Shown here piece by piece: positions 25,159-33,605 of a stretch of 64,000 nt of DNA. The first letter of the stretch is position 1. Each line of letters opens with the position of its first letter. The notes under the pieces are model-generated. The model saw only the letters and a program-made list of their open reading frames with translations, searched no databases and was not told the origin of the DNA. The translations under genes were made by a program, and so were the position numbers. This DNA comes from Clostridiales bacterium (GTDB taxonomy: Bacteria > Bacillota > Clostridia > Oscillospirales > Acutalibacteraceae), in contig JAHZDE010000012.1 in assembly GCA_019422525.1 (NCBI GenBank), positions 1 through 64,000 on the forward strand, given 5' to 3'.

Positions 25159-26076
25159 TTATTTGCGTTTCGCACTTAAAGCTACCCAGCCTTTTTCCTC
25201 TTTTCGATCGATGATTTCAAAATGCTTTTCCACTGCCGCCAGCACATCCTGTTCCCGGGTGTCGATAATCCCACTCATCAGGTACACCGTGTCCGGATTC
25301 ATAAATTGCTCCACATCTTTCGTCAGCATAATAATCACATCCGCCACAATGTTGGCCACCACAATGTCATATTTCCCCGTAACCTTATCGGTCAGGTTAC
25401 CACAAATACCGGTAAACCGGTCTGCCACATGGTTGATCTCGGCATTCTCGTCGGCGGTCTTCACCGCCAGCTCGTCGATGTCCACGCCAACGGCCTTTTG
25501 TGCGCCTAACAACAGCGCTGCCACCGACAAAATACCACTGCCGCAGCCCACGTCCAGCACATCCATACCGGGCTGCACATACTTTTCCAGAAGCTCCATG
25601 CACAGACGGGTGGTTTCATGGGTACCGGTACCAAAAGCCAGGCCCGGGTCCAAATCCAGCACAATACGTCCGCCGCTGTCTTTTACCTCTTCCCAGGTGG
25701 GACGGATGAGCAGCTTTTCCCCTACGGGGATGGGCTTGAAATACTTCTTCCAGTTGTTAATCCAGTCCTCTTCCACACAGGAGTCCAAGGAAATCTCGTT
25801 TTCGATTCCCTCCGCCGTGTACCGCTCTCGCAAAAAGGCCACCGCCTCTGCCGGGCTTTCCTCGGGGCTGATATAAATATGAATCAGCGCCTTGCTGCGG
25901 TCCTTTTGCAGCAGGTCTTCGTCAATCAAATCAATATGGGCAATCTCCCAAGCTTCTTCTTCCAGATTGGAATAGTCCTCAATATAAATTCCATAGGGCA
26001 CCACCATATTGGCAATGTCCCCTGCCTTATCCACATCTTTTGCGTTTACGGTGATGGTTACTTCTGTCCAGTCCAT
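25159..26076 (-). CDS. prmA: Ribosomal protein L11 methyltransferase
   Basis: 305 residues. It methylates ribosomal protein L11 using S-adenosylmethionine. The N-terminal substrate-recognition domain begins DWTEVTITVNAKDVDKAGDI; the SAM-binding motif I is VLDVGCGSGILSVAALL, and VVANIVADVI is the family motif IV region. The ATG at 26076 is preceded by CGGAGG; the frame extends 55 codons further upstream without support. On the minus strand a TATAAT-like box (26108-26113) lies just upstream. It is divergent from the SpoVB-like gene. Confidence 0.94.
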   Translation of the reverse strand: MDWTEVTITVNAKDVDKAGDIANMVVPYGIYIEDYSNLEEEAWEIAHIDLIDEDLLQKDRSKALIHIYISPEESPAEAVAFLRERYTAEGIENEISLDSCVEEDWINNWKKYFKPIPVGEKLLIRPTWEEVKDSGGRIVLDLDPGLAFGTGTHETTRLCMELLEKYVQPGMDVLDVGCGSGILSVAALLLGAQKAVGVDIDELAVKTADENAEINHVADRFTGICGNLTDKVTGKYDIVVANIVADVIIMLTKDVEQFMNPDTVYLMSGIIDTREQDVLAAVEKHFEIIDRKEEKGWVALSAKRK

Positions 26077-26200
26077 GGCTTTTCCTCCGTTCGTTATCTT
26101 TACCCGTATTATACAGGAATCCCCGGAAAAATACCAGCCCCCGGAATGTTTTCCCGCCAAAGGCTCATATAGTGATAGCAGCAAAAAGGGGGGGACCGGT

Positions 26201-27733
26201 TTGAAGAAAAAGAGGTTTCTTGTCAACGGTATCATTCTCACCCTCTCGTCTTTGGCGGGAAGGTTTCTCTATATGGGCTTTCGGGTATGGCTTTCCCAAA
26301 TGATTGGCGCAGAAGGGATGGGGGCGTATCAGCTGATTTTGTCCGTCTTTCTCCCGGCTGTATCCATCTCCACCGCCGGGGTGAGCCTCACCGTTACCCG
26401 GCTGGTCACCAGCGCCATGGGGAAAAAGCAGCCGGAGACCATCCCCTCAGCGGTTGCCCGGTGCTGCGGGTTCAGTTTGCTCATGAGTTTCCTGGCTTGT
26501 ACAGCCTTGTGGTGCAGCGCAGATTTCCTCTCGGATAAATTTCTGGGAGGCAATTCCGCCGGCGCGCTGCGGATACTGATTCCCGGTCTGCCGTTTATGG
26601 CGCTCAGTTCCTGTATGCGGGGATATTTTCTGGCAGTGCGGGGGGTGCTGCGCTCGGCGGCCAGTGAATTTGCCGAACAGCTTGCCACCATCTCTTTGAC
26701 GGTGTTCGCCTTTCTGGCCTTTTCGCCTCAAACCATTGCCGACGCCTGCCTGTTGTCCATGCTGGGCGCCACCGTTGGGGAAGCGGTTTCCTGCGGATGC
26801 TCCTTTGTGCTATACCGGCTCCATGTCCGGCGGTTCAAAAGCCCGCAAAACCGGCCCTGTACCGGCGCAGGGAAAGCCATCCTCCACATTACGTTGCCCA
26901 GCACCCTGAGCCATGCCGCCCGGAGCGTCCTCTCGGCTGCCGAAAACCTGCTGATTCCTCTGGGACTGCGAAAATGCGGGGCCACGGCTGCGGCGGCCCT
27001 GGCTCAATATGGGATGCTGGAAGGGATGGTCATGCCCATGCTGTTTTTCCCGTCCTGCTTTTTGGGGGCTTTTGCTTCCCTGCTCATCCCCGAAATGTCG
27101 GAATCGCTGGCTGCCGGAAAAAAGCACTCTATTTCTTCCGGGACTGAGCGCTCCCTGCGGATGACGCTGTTATTCTCGATTTTTACGGCCTGTTTCTTTT
27201 TCGCCTTTGGGGAACAACTGGGCCTCTTATTCTATCGCAGCCGGGAAGCCGGAAAGCTGCTTCGGATGCTGGCGCCGCTGGTCCCCCTATTATATTTGGA
27301 CATGGTAACCGACGGCCTACTCAAAGGCCTTGACCAGCAAATCCGCTCGTTGCTGTATAACACGCTGGATGCTTCCCTGCGCGTTACCCTGATGGCAGTC
27401 CTGCTGCCTGTTCTGGGATTGAAGGGGTATTTTATCATCCTGTATGCCTGCGGGATTCTCAATGTGACGCTGAGCCTTTCCCGCTTGCTCAAAACTGCCC
27501 GGGTACGGTTTTCCCTGTGCCGGTGGATTCTTCTTCCCTTTTTGAGTGCGGCGAGCTGTATGATGCTGTGGCAGAAACTCCCACTGACTGCCCTTCCCGA
27601 CTTTGTGGAAATCGGGGGAGCATTGCTGTGTACAGGCGGGCTGTATGTACTGATGTTACAGGTAATGAAAAAAATCTTACAAAAACGAAAGGGGTTATTT
27701 TCCTTTCGTTCATTGACAAATGCCTGCAGATAG
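26201..27733 (+). CDS. SpoVB/MurJ-like polysaccharide flippase (MOP family)
   Basis: 510 residues from a TTG start with AAAGGGGGG upstream. About 14 membrane helices are expected; the N-terminal KKKRFLVNGIILTLSSLAGR and GAEGMGAYQLILSVF segments are typical of stage V sporulation protein B relatives, which move lipid-linked precursors across the membrane, probably for the spore cortex. Whether this copy acts in sporulation or in other polysaccharide export cannot be told. The ATG at 26009 overlaps prmA on the other strand and is rejected as the start. Confidence 0.85.
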   Translation: MKKKRFLVNGIILTLSSLAGRFLYMGFRVWLSQMIGAEGMGAYQLILSVFLPAVSISTAGVSLTVTRLVTSAMGKKQPETIPSAVARCCGFSLLMSFLACTALWCSADFLSDKFLGGNSAGALRILIPGLPFMALSSCMRGYFLAVRGVLRSAASEFAEQLATISLTVFAFLAFSPQTIADACLLSMLGATVGEAVSCGCSFVLYRLHVRRFKSPQNRPCTGAGKAILHITLPSTLSHAARSVLSAAENLLIPLGLRKCGATAAAALAQYGMLEGMVMPMLFFPSCFLGAFASLLIPEMSESLAAGKKHSISSGTERSLRMTLLFSIFTACFFFAFGEQLGLLFYRSREAGKLLRMLAPLVPLLYLDMVTDGLLKGLDQQIRSLLYNTLDASLRVTLMAVLLPVLGLKGYFIILYACGILNVTLSLSRLLKTARVRFSLCRWILLPFLSAASCMMLWQKLPLTALPDFVEIGGALLCTGGLYVLMLQVMKKILQKRKGLFSFRSLTNACR

Positions 27734-27809
27734 GTTTACACTGGAAACAGAAAAGCACAATCGTCAAAAAGTGTTTGAAAAATGCTTTTTCCAGAAAGGA
27801 TTTCCAACC

Positions 27810-28607
27810 ATGCATCCCATTGAACAGCTTTGTTTCCTGTTTACCATATACAGCTTTTTGGGCTGGCTATGCGAGAGTATTTTCTGCTCTTTCCTATTTA
27901 AGAAATGGACGAACCGGGGCTTTCTCAACGGCCCTTTCTGCCCGGTTTATGGAATTGGCGGCCTGCTGATTACCAGTGCACTGCATCCCTTTACCGGTTA
28001 CCCTCTTTATATTGAAATCCCGCTGGTGTTTGTTGCAGGTACTATCCTCACCACAGTGCTGGAATATATGACCGGATGGCTTTTAGAAACCATGTTTCAC
28101 ACTACCTGGTGGGACTACTCTCAAAACCGTTTTAATTATAAGGGGCGCATCTGCCTGCTCAATTCTATTTTGTTTGGCCTGTTGTGCGTCATCACCTTAC
28201 TGGTTCTCGAGCCTTTCCTCCTCCATGTCCTCCATGCCATTCCCCGGTTCCTCCGTCCGTGGATTTTCACGGTGATTGTGGTTTATTTCCTTACCGATAC
28301 CCTTTTGACCCTCCGAACTATCCTGACCCTGAACGGAAAGCTCAAACAGATTCAGCAGCTTCTGGATGAATTCCGGGCTACTGGTACCCCCTTAAAAGCT
28401 GCCCATGCCGCCCTCTCCGATTACCTGACCGATAATCCGACAGTGCAGTCTTTCCGGGAACGCCTTTCCCGTTTGGAACGCTCCACTCCCTCCCAGCGGC
28501 GGCTCCTCCGGGCTTTTCCCACCATGAAGCCTCTTCGCAATGGGGAACCTTTTTTGTGGCTACAGCAGGAATGGCAAAAACGCCGCTCCGGGAAAAAGAA
28601 ACCTTAA
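27810..28607 (+). CDS. CmpB-family (ABC-transporter type IV-like) membrane protein
   Basis: 265 residues. The N-terminus PIEQLCFLFTIYSFLGWLCE and RGFLNGPFCPVYGIGG match the PF06541 (ABC_trans_CmpB) pattern. About six membrane helices are visible up to residue 185, then a charged cytoplasmic tail. The role is not established, and the ABC link in the family name is weak. The start at 27810 follows AGAAAGGA. It is 76 bp downstream of the flippase and is followed by a terminator. Confidence 0.8.
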   Translation: MHPIEQLCFLFTIYSFLGWLCESIFCSFLFKKWTNRGFLNGPFCPVYGIGGLLITSALHPFTGYPLYIEIPLVFVAGTILTTVLEYMTGWLLETMFHTTWWDYSQNRFNYKGRICLLNSILFGLLCVITLLVLEPFLLHVLHAIPRFLRPWIFTVIVVYFLTDTLLTLRTILTLNGKLKQIQQLLDEFRATGTPLKAAHAALSDYLTDNPTVQSFRERLSRLERSTPSQRRLLRAFPTMKPLRNGEPFLWLQQEWQKRRSGKKKP

Positions 28608-28623
28608 TTTTCCATTTTTACCA

Positions 28624-28656
28624 AAACCGCTTGCCAATTGTCAAGCGGTTTTTTTC
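28624..28656 (+). terminator. Intrinsic terminator after the CmpB-family gene
   Basis: Stem AAACCGCTTG / CAAGCGGTTT with an 8-nt loop, followed by TTTT. It starts 17 bp after the stop codon. Confidence 0.92.
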
Positions 28657-28682
28657 GTATTGGAGATTTGAACCTGCCTTCC

Positions 28683-28711
28683 TTGACAAGGTAAAAACAC
28701 AGGTATATACT
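28683..28711 (+). promoter_or_regulatory. Promoter of the marR-yczE operon
   Basis: TTGACA (28683-28688) and TATACT (28706-28711) with a 17-bp spacer. The predicted start near 28718 falls inside the palindromic operator. Confidence 0.85.
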
Positions 28712-28714
28712 ACT

Positions 28715-28738
28715 TAATAGTTTGAATACAAACTATTA
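28715..28738. promoter_or_regulatory. Palindromic operator, probably for the adjacent MarR regulator
   Basis: TAATAGTTTG and CAAACTATTA are perfect 10-bp arms around AATA. The site begins 3 bp after the -10 box and covers the predicted transcription start, 18 bp before the MarR start codon. Position and symmetry fit autorepression by a MarR dimer. Confidence 0.8.
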
Positions 28739-28756
28739 TCAGACAGGAGCGGAACC

Positions 28757-29191
28757 ATGAATCGAAATGATCTGCATTACCTATTGATGCTGGGGTTTAA
28801 CCATTCTAACCACGCCATTACCTCCCAAACCGGAAAATGGGATCTGTTGCCCGGTCAGCCCAAGATTTTGGAATTCCTTCGGGAGCATAATGGGTGTACC
28901 CAAAAAGAAATTGGTCATGGATGCGCATTGGATAAATCCACTGTAACAAGCCTTCTTTCACGGATGGAAGGCAAAAACCTGATTTTCCGCAGCCCGTCTG
29001 AAATTGACCGGCGCCATATGCTGGTATTTTTGACTGAAGAGGGGGCTTATTGGGCCAAACGAACCGGTGAAATCTGCAAACGGGTGGATGCATTGGCAAT
29101 GGAAGGAATTTCGAAAAAAGAACAGGAAGCTTTTTTGGCTACCTTTCAAAAAATTATGGAAAACTTGGAAAAACTGGAGGACAAAATATGA
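28757..29191 (+). CDS. MarR-family transcriptional regulator
   Basis: 144 residues. The winged helix-turn-helix is clear: LPGQPKILEFLREHNGCTQK, ALDKSTVTSLLSRMEGKNL (recognition helix) and the wing RSPSEIDRRHMLVFLTEEG. Dimerisation helices are at both ends. No redox cysteine stands out. The ribosome binding site is GACAGGAG. It overlaps yczE by 4 bp (ATGA), so it most likely controls this membrane protein in response to a small ligand. A role as FabT for the fatty acid operon is unlikely because its own operator has a different sequence. Confidence 0.92.
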   Translation: MNRNDLHYLLMLGFNHSNHAITSQTGKWDLLPGQPKILEFLREHNGCTQKEIGHGCALDKSTVTSLLSRMEGKNLIFRSPSEIDRRHMLVFLTEEGAYWAKRTGEICKRVDALAMEGISKKEQEAFLATFQKIMENLEKLEDKI

Positions 29192-29841
29192 AAAAATGGT
29201 GTTATCGATATGGGTATTTCCTTTTGGGTGTGATTCTGAACTCTTTTGGCGTTGCGCTAATTACCAAAGCAGCTTTGGGGACTTCCCCCATTTCCAGCCT
29301 GCCCTATGTGCTTAGCTTCCGCTTCCCCTTGACGCTGGGAGGATTTACCTTTATTATGAACATCTTTTTTATTCTTGGGCAAATTCTTCTTCTGCGGCGC
29401 AAATTCCAGTGGTTACAGCTGCTGCAGCTGGGTGTAAATATCGTTTTCAGCTTGGTGATCGATGTGAGTATGAACCTGCTGTATTGGCTTGTGCCGAATA
29501 CTTGGTGGGAACAGCTGCTGGCCTTGCTGGCGGGATGCATCGTCCTGGCTTTGGGAATCAGCATTGAGGTCGCGCCCAATGTGCTGATGGTTCCTGGAGA
29601 GGGATTGGTAAAAGCGATTTCCACCGTGTTTCACAAGAAATTTGGAAGCGTTAAAATTGCCTTTGACGTCACTCTGGTTGCACTGGCAACTTCTCTGTCG
29701 TTTATCTTTTTCTTCCATCTTCAGGGTCTTGGCTTGGGAACCATTATCTCCGCTTTGATTGTGGGAAAAATCGTCAACATCTTTAACCGTCATTTCCCGC
29801 TGATTTCCCATATTTCGGCTCTTTGCCATCAGGAAGCATAA
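29188..29841 (+). CDS. YczE/YitT-like membrane protein
   Basis: 217 residues with five or six membrane helices. The N-terminal segment YRYGYFLLGVILNSFGVALI and TKAALGTSPISSLPYVLS match the YczE/YyaS/YitT group of integral membrane proteins of unknown function; TKAxxGxSP is its hallmark. In some Bacilli relatives are linked to antibiotic synthesis or transport. Co-transcription with a MarR regulator suggests ligand-induced transport. Confidence 0.82.
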   Translation: MKKWCYRYGYFLLGVILNSFGVALITKAALGTSPISSLPYVLSFRFPLTLGGFTFIMNIFFILGQILLLRRKFQWLQLLQLGVNIVFSLVIDVSMNLLYWLVPNTWWEQLLALLAGCIVLALGISIEVAPNVLMVPGEGLVKAISTVFHKKFGSVKIAFDVTLVALATSLSFIFFFHLQGLGLGTIISALIVGKIVNIFNRHFPLISHISALCHQEA

Positions 29842-29864
29842 GAGAAATTCTTTCTCAAATAAAT

Positions 29865-29906
29865 AAAAAAGCTGTGAACGGCTATCTGGCCGCCCACAGC
29901 TTTTTT
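29865..29906 (+). terminator. Terminator of the marR-yczE operon
   Basis: Stem AAAAAAGCTGTG / CACAGCTTTTTT with an inner CGGC/GCCG stem, T-run on the plus strand. It lies 24 bp after the yczE stop. Confidence 0.9.
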
Positions 29907-29920
29907 CATGGAAAATATGC

Positions 29921-29960
29921 AAAAACGCCGGAAGCTGCATTTTTAACAGCTTCCGGCGTT
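29921..29960 (-). terminator. Terminator of the M3 oligopeptidase gene
   Basis: 14-bp perfect stem AACGCCGGAAGCTG / CAGCTTCCGGCGTT with a 9-nt loop; on the minus strand it is followed by TTTTT. It lies 17 bp past the pepF stop codon. Confidence 0.9.
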
Positions 29961-29976
29961 TGTTTTGACTCATTTA

Positions 29977-31662
29977 TCACAACGGATGTTTTTCCAGATA
30001 GTCCAGCACCTTTCCGGCGGTTTCCTTAACGCAGCCTGTCTCAAAGGGAAGCTTTAAACCGGCCCCGTGTACCAATCCACGGAAAGTTTTTTCTCCGGCA
30101 CTGTTTACAAAGTCCAGATACCGTGCAAAAGCCCCCTGCCAGTCTTTTTCCGAAAGCTCCCAGAATTCCAACGCGGTAATCTGGGCCAAACAATAGTCAA
30201 TATAATACATGGGACTGGAATAAATGTGATGTTTCCACTGGTAGTACCCACCAGCCTCAAAATACGGCAAACCCTCAAAGCTCAGCCAGGGACGGTACTT
30301 CTTTTCCAGCTGTGCCCACAGCTCCTTGCGCTGCATAGGGGAAAGCTCCGGGTGCTCATAAACCCTTGTCTGGAATTCGTCCACCATGGTGCCGTAAGGG
30401 ATAAAGTCCAGGCAGTTTTCCAGTTGATACGAACGGAAAACCCCTGCTTTTTCGCCAAAGAACCCTTCCTCCCAGGGACGGGCCATCAGCTCCATGGTCA
30501 TGGAATGGACTTCCGCACTCTCCATGGTGGGGGTCATGTTTTCCAGATACCGCAGGTTCCGGGCACGATAAGCGGCAAAGGCATGGCCTGCCTCATGGGT
30601 CAAGACCTCCACATCATCCACGGTGCCATTAAAGTTGGCAAAGATAAAGGGGCTTTTATAATTGGGAATATCCGTGCAATAGCCACCGCCGGCCTTCCCT
30701 TTTTTGCTCATCAAATCGAACAGCTCATTTTCCAGCATAAAGTCGAAAAACTCTGCGGTTTGGGGGCTCATGGCGCGGTACATATTGGCTGCGGCTTCCA
30801 CCAGCTCTTTTTCCCCGCCTGCCGGTTTGGGATTTCCTTCCGGCAAAAGGGTGTCTTCATCCCAAAAGCACAGGTTGGAAACTTCCAGACGGGCAGCCTG
30901 CTTTTCTTTCAGCTTTTGTACCACCGGAACCAGATCCCGCGCTACCTGCTCTCGGAAAGCTTCTACATCTGCGGGGGAGTAGCAATTGCGGCCCAGCCGG
31001 TCATAACCCAGCCGGACAAAGTTCTGATACCCGAGTTTCCGCGCCTGCTCCGTGCGGCATTTGACCAGCGCGTCATAAATTTCGTCCATCTTCTGCCCGT
31101 GCTCCGCAAAGAAAGCGTCGGTTTTTTCCCAAGCTTCCTGCCGCAGCTTCCGGTCCGGCGATGTTTGATACCGGATGATTTCGGACAAATTGCACTGTTC
31201 TCCCCCAATGCTGATATCCGCCGAAGCCAGCAGCTGCTCATATTCGGTGGCCAGCTTGTTTTCTTCCTGCATCAGGGAAATAATGGACGGGGAAAACGTC
31301 TTTTTGGCGATTTCCAGATTCCGGAAAAACAGTTCCCCCGTCACCTTTTCCAGCTCCGGTCGGAAGCAGGATTCCAGCACCGCGTCGAGGAATTGCTGTA
31401 CATATTCCTGCAGCCGGGGCAAACTTTCGTCAAAGAAACGCTGTTCTTCCTTATAAAACGTATCGGTGGTATCCATGCTGCTGCGGATGTAGGCCAAATT
31501 GGCCATGGTGCGCACGTCCCCCAGCAGCTTTTCGTGGGAATCCAGCAGTTTCAGCTGGTCTTCCGCCGTATCACACAGGGGAAACCGCTGGGCAAGATCT
31601 CGATATGCCATCTCCATGGCCGTCATATCCGGGCGGCGATATTTCATATCTTGGAATTTCAT
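29977..31662 (-). CDS. M3-family oligoendopeptidase
   Basis: 561 residues, a thimet/PepF-type zinc metallopeptidase of the cytoplasm that cleaves short peptides. The zinc motif HEAGH is at residues 356-360, with the third zinc ligand Glu probably at 384 (ESAEVHSM). The N-terminal helical lobe KFQDMKYRRPDMTAMEMAY is typical of the M3 oligoendopeptidases of Clostridia. GAAAAGGAG lies before the ATG. It appears to be a single-gene unit with its own terminator. Confidence 0.93.
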   Translation of the reverse strand: MKFQDMKYRRPDMTAMEMAYRDLAQRFPLCDTAEDQLKLLDSHEKLLGDVRTMANLAYIRSSMDTTDTFYKEEQRFFDESLPRLQEYVQQFLDAVLESCFRPELEKVTGELFFRNLEIAKKTFSPSIISLMQEENKLATEYEQLLASADISIGGEQCNLSEIIRYQTSPDRKLRQEAWEKTDAFFAEHGQKMDEIYDALVKCRTEQARKLGYQNFVRLGYDRLGRNCYSPADVEAFREQVARDLVPVVQKLKEKQAARLEVSNLCFWDEDTLLPEGNPKPAGGEKELVEAAANMYRAMSPQTAEFFDFMLENELFDLMSKKGKAGGGYCTDIPNYKSPFIFANFNGTVDDVEVLTHEAGHAFAAYRARNLRYLENMTPTMESAEVHSMTMELMARPWEEGFFGEKAGVFRSYQLENCLDFIPYGTMVDEFQTRVYEHPELSPMQRKELWAQLEKKYRPWLSFEGLPYFEAGGYYQWKHHIYSSPMYYIDYCLAQITALEFWELSEKDWQGAFARYLDFVNSAGEKTFRGLVHGAGLKLPFETGCVKETAGKVLDYLEKHPL

Positions 31663-31788
31663 AACCGGTTCTCCTTTTCTGTTCCCGTTTCCGGGAGGGT
31701 TCTGATTCCTATTGTGCGCGATTTTTATGAAAAAACCATCACCCCAGTGTAAATTTTCCCAAAGAATTCTTTTTCTGCCGGGAAACTC

Positions 31789-32991
31789 TTACATTTGTTC
31801 CCGAATCCGGAAGCCCTCCCGCTCCAATTCGCGCTTAATGGTCTCCACATGGTTGCGGTCCTTGGTTTCCACGCTAATCCGCAGATAACAAGCGGTAATA
31901 TCGGCATCCTCACCGGCATGGTCATGGTGGACTGCCACCACATTGGCCCCCAGGTTGGCAATAATAGAGGATACCTTTTGCAGCTGGCCCGGCTTATCCG
32001 GCAACTCAATGGTAAAGTCGGCGCTGCGTCCGGCCTTGAGCAGACCGCGGTTGATGACTCGGGACAAAATCGTCACGTCGATATTGCCGCCGGACACCAG
32101 GCAGACTACCTTTTTCCCCTTGATGTCCACCTTGTTGAACATAGCCGCCGCCACTGAAACCGCACCGGCTCCCTCTGCAATCAGCTTCTGCTGCTCAATC
32201 AAAGCCAGGATGGCCGTGGAAATTTCGTCGTCGGTAACAGTTACCACTTCGTCCACATATTGGCTGCATATGTCAAATGTCAAGCTACCCGGCTCTTTGA
32301 CGGCAATACCGTCGGCAATGGTGGAAACACAGGGCAGACATTCCGCCTTATGGTGCTCCAGAGACTGTACCATGGAAGGAGCGCCGCTGGCCTGTACGCC
32401 ATAGATTTTGCAGTTGGGGTTCAGGCTCTTAATGGCAAATGCCACACCGGAAATCAATCCGCCGCCGCCCACCGGCACAATCACAGCGTCTACGTCGGGG
32501 AGCTGGTTGAGGATTTCCAGGCCAATCGTTCCTTGGCCCGCAATGACATTTTCGTCGTTAAAAGGATGGATAAAGGTAGCGCCGCTCTTCTGCTGCATTT
32601 CCACTGCTTTATTGTAAGCATCATCATACACGCCCTGTACCAGTGTGACCTGTGCGCCATACCGTTTGGTAGCCTCTACCTTGGAAATGGGAGCGCCGTC
32701 GGGAATACAAATCATAGACTGGATTCCGTTTTTGGTGGCGGCCAGCGCCACTCCCTGGGCATGGTTGCCTGCGGAACAGGCAATGACGCCGCGGGCTTTT
32801 TCATCCTCGGTCAACTGGGAAATCTTATAGTAAGCGCCCCGAACCTTAAAGGAGCCGGTTACCTGCAGGTTTTCCGTTTTCAAAAACACCTGGCAGTCCG
32901 GGTTGATGTTGGGGGCAGCAATCATATCGGTTGTACGAATCACATCTTTCAGAACATAAGCAGCGTGATAAACCTTATCGAGAGTCAGCAT
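31789..32991 (-). CDS. ilvA: Threonine ammonia-lyase with C-terminal ACT domain
   Basis: 400 residues. It deaminates threonine to 2-oxobutanoate, the first step to isoleucine. The pyridoxal-phosphate Lys49 lies in GSFKVRGAYYKI; the phosphate-binding glycine loop VGGGGLISG is present. An ACT-like domain (about 325-400, FTIELPDKPGQLQKVSSIIA) probably senses amino acids. This short-form enzyme resembles the Clostridial/CTN type rather than the longer E. coli IlvA. It is third in the T-box-controlled ilvB-ilvN-ilvA operon, which favours a biosynthetic role. Confidence 0.94.
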   Translation of the reverse strand: MLTLDKVYHAAYVLKDVIRTTDMIAAPNINPDCQVFLKTENLQVTGSFKVRGAYYKISQLTEDEKARGVIACSAGNHAQGVALAATKNGIQSMICIPDGAPISKVEATKRYGAQVTLVQGVYDDAYNKAVEMQQKSGATFIHPFNDENVIAGQGTIGLEILNQLPDVDAVIVPVGGGGLISGVAFAIKSLNPNCKIYGVQASGAPSMVQSLEHHKAECLPCVSTIADGIAVKEPGSLTFDICSQYVDEVVTVTDDEISTAILALIEQQKLIAEGAGAVSVAAAMFNKVDIKGKKVVCLVSGGNIDVTILSRVINRGLLKAGRSADFTIELPDKPGQLQKVSSIIANLGANVVAVHHDHAGEDADITACYLRISVETKDRNHVETIKRELEREGFRIREQM

Positions 32992-33034
32992 AACGGCATT
33001 TCCTTCCTTTACAAAATATCAGATTTCTCAAACA

Positions 33035-33529
33035 TTATTCCACCGAAACGGCCATAGTACCGGTACGGAGCATTTTTTTAATTCCATAGGGCTGATACAG
33101 CTTGACAAATGAATCCAGTGTCCGGGGGTCGCCGGTCAGTTCCACCAGCATGGAGGTATCCGTAACGGAAAGCACCCCTGCGTGGAAAGTGTTGGCAATC
33201 GCCACCAGAGCCTCGCTGTTCTCCTCGGTGCGGGCAACCTTTAGCAAAATATGCTCCCGCACTACAGAGCTTTCCCGGTCCAACACCGTGACCCGTACAA
33301 TGTCCACCAGCTTTTCCAGCTGCCGTTTCACCTGTTTTATAATACGGTCATCACCGGTCACCACAATCAAAATTTCGGACTGGCTGGCGTCAGCTGTCTG
33401 TGCAGCCACAATACTCTTAATGTTATAGCAGCGGCGGCTGAACAGGCCGGAAATCCGAAGCAGCACGCCGGCATGGTTTTCTGCCAAAACGGAAAGGATA
33501 TAGTCCTTCTCGGGATGGTTGGTTTCCAT
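33035..33529 (-). CDS. ilvN: Acetolactate synthase small (regulatory) subunit
   Basis: 164 residues, the normal length. An N-terminal ACT domain begins YILSVLAENHAGVLLRISGL and binds valine for feedback control; the C-terminal IlvN domain follows from about residue 85 with the LLKVARTEENSEALVAIANTF region. Ribosome binding site AAAGGAAG. It lies 76 bp after ilvB, with no terminator in between. Confidence 0.95.
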   Translation of the reverse strand: METNHPEKDYILSVLAENHAGVLLRISGLFSRRCYNIKSIVAAQTADASQSEILIVVTGDDRIIKQVKRQLEKLVDIVRVTVLDRESSVVREHILLKVARTEENSEALVAIANTFHAGVLSVTDTSMLVELTGDPRTLDSFVKLYQPYGIKKMLRTGTMAVSVE

Positions 33530-33605
33530 GAATTTCGCTTCCTTTCGGTATAATTATCTATAAAATAAACGGTAAGTAAATATCATTGTGATCATTACAG
33601 GAGGA

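Noticed and set aside
27684..27710. Hairpin AACGAAAGG / CCTTTCGTT as terminator of the flippase gene
   Set aside because: It lies inside the last codons of the gene and is not followed by a T-run.
28757..29191. MarR protein as the FabT regulator of the fatty acid operon
   Set aside because: Its own operator (TAATAGTTTG arms, 4-bp spacer) differs from the ACTTTGA palindrome before fabK, and it is coupled to a membrane protein gene rather than lipid genes.
30067..31752. Open frame of 561 codons on the plus strand
   Set aside because: Mirror of the M3 peptidase gene, which has the intact HEAGH motif. No domain in the plus-strand product.
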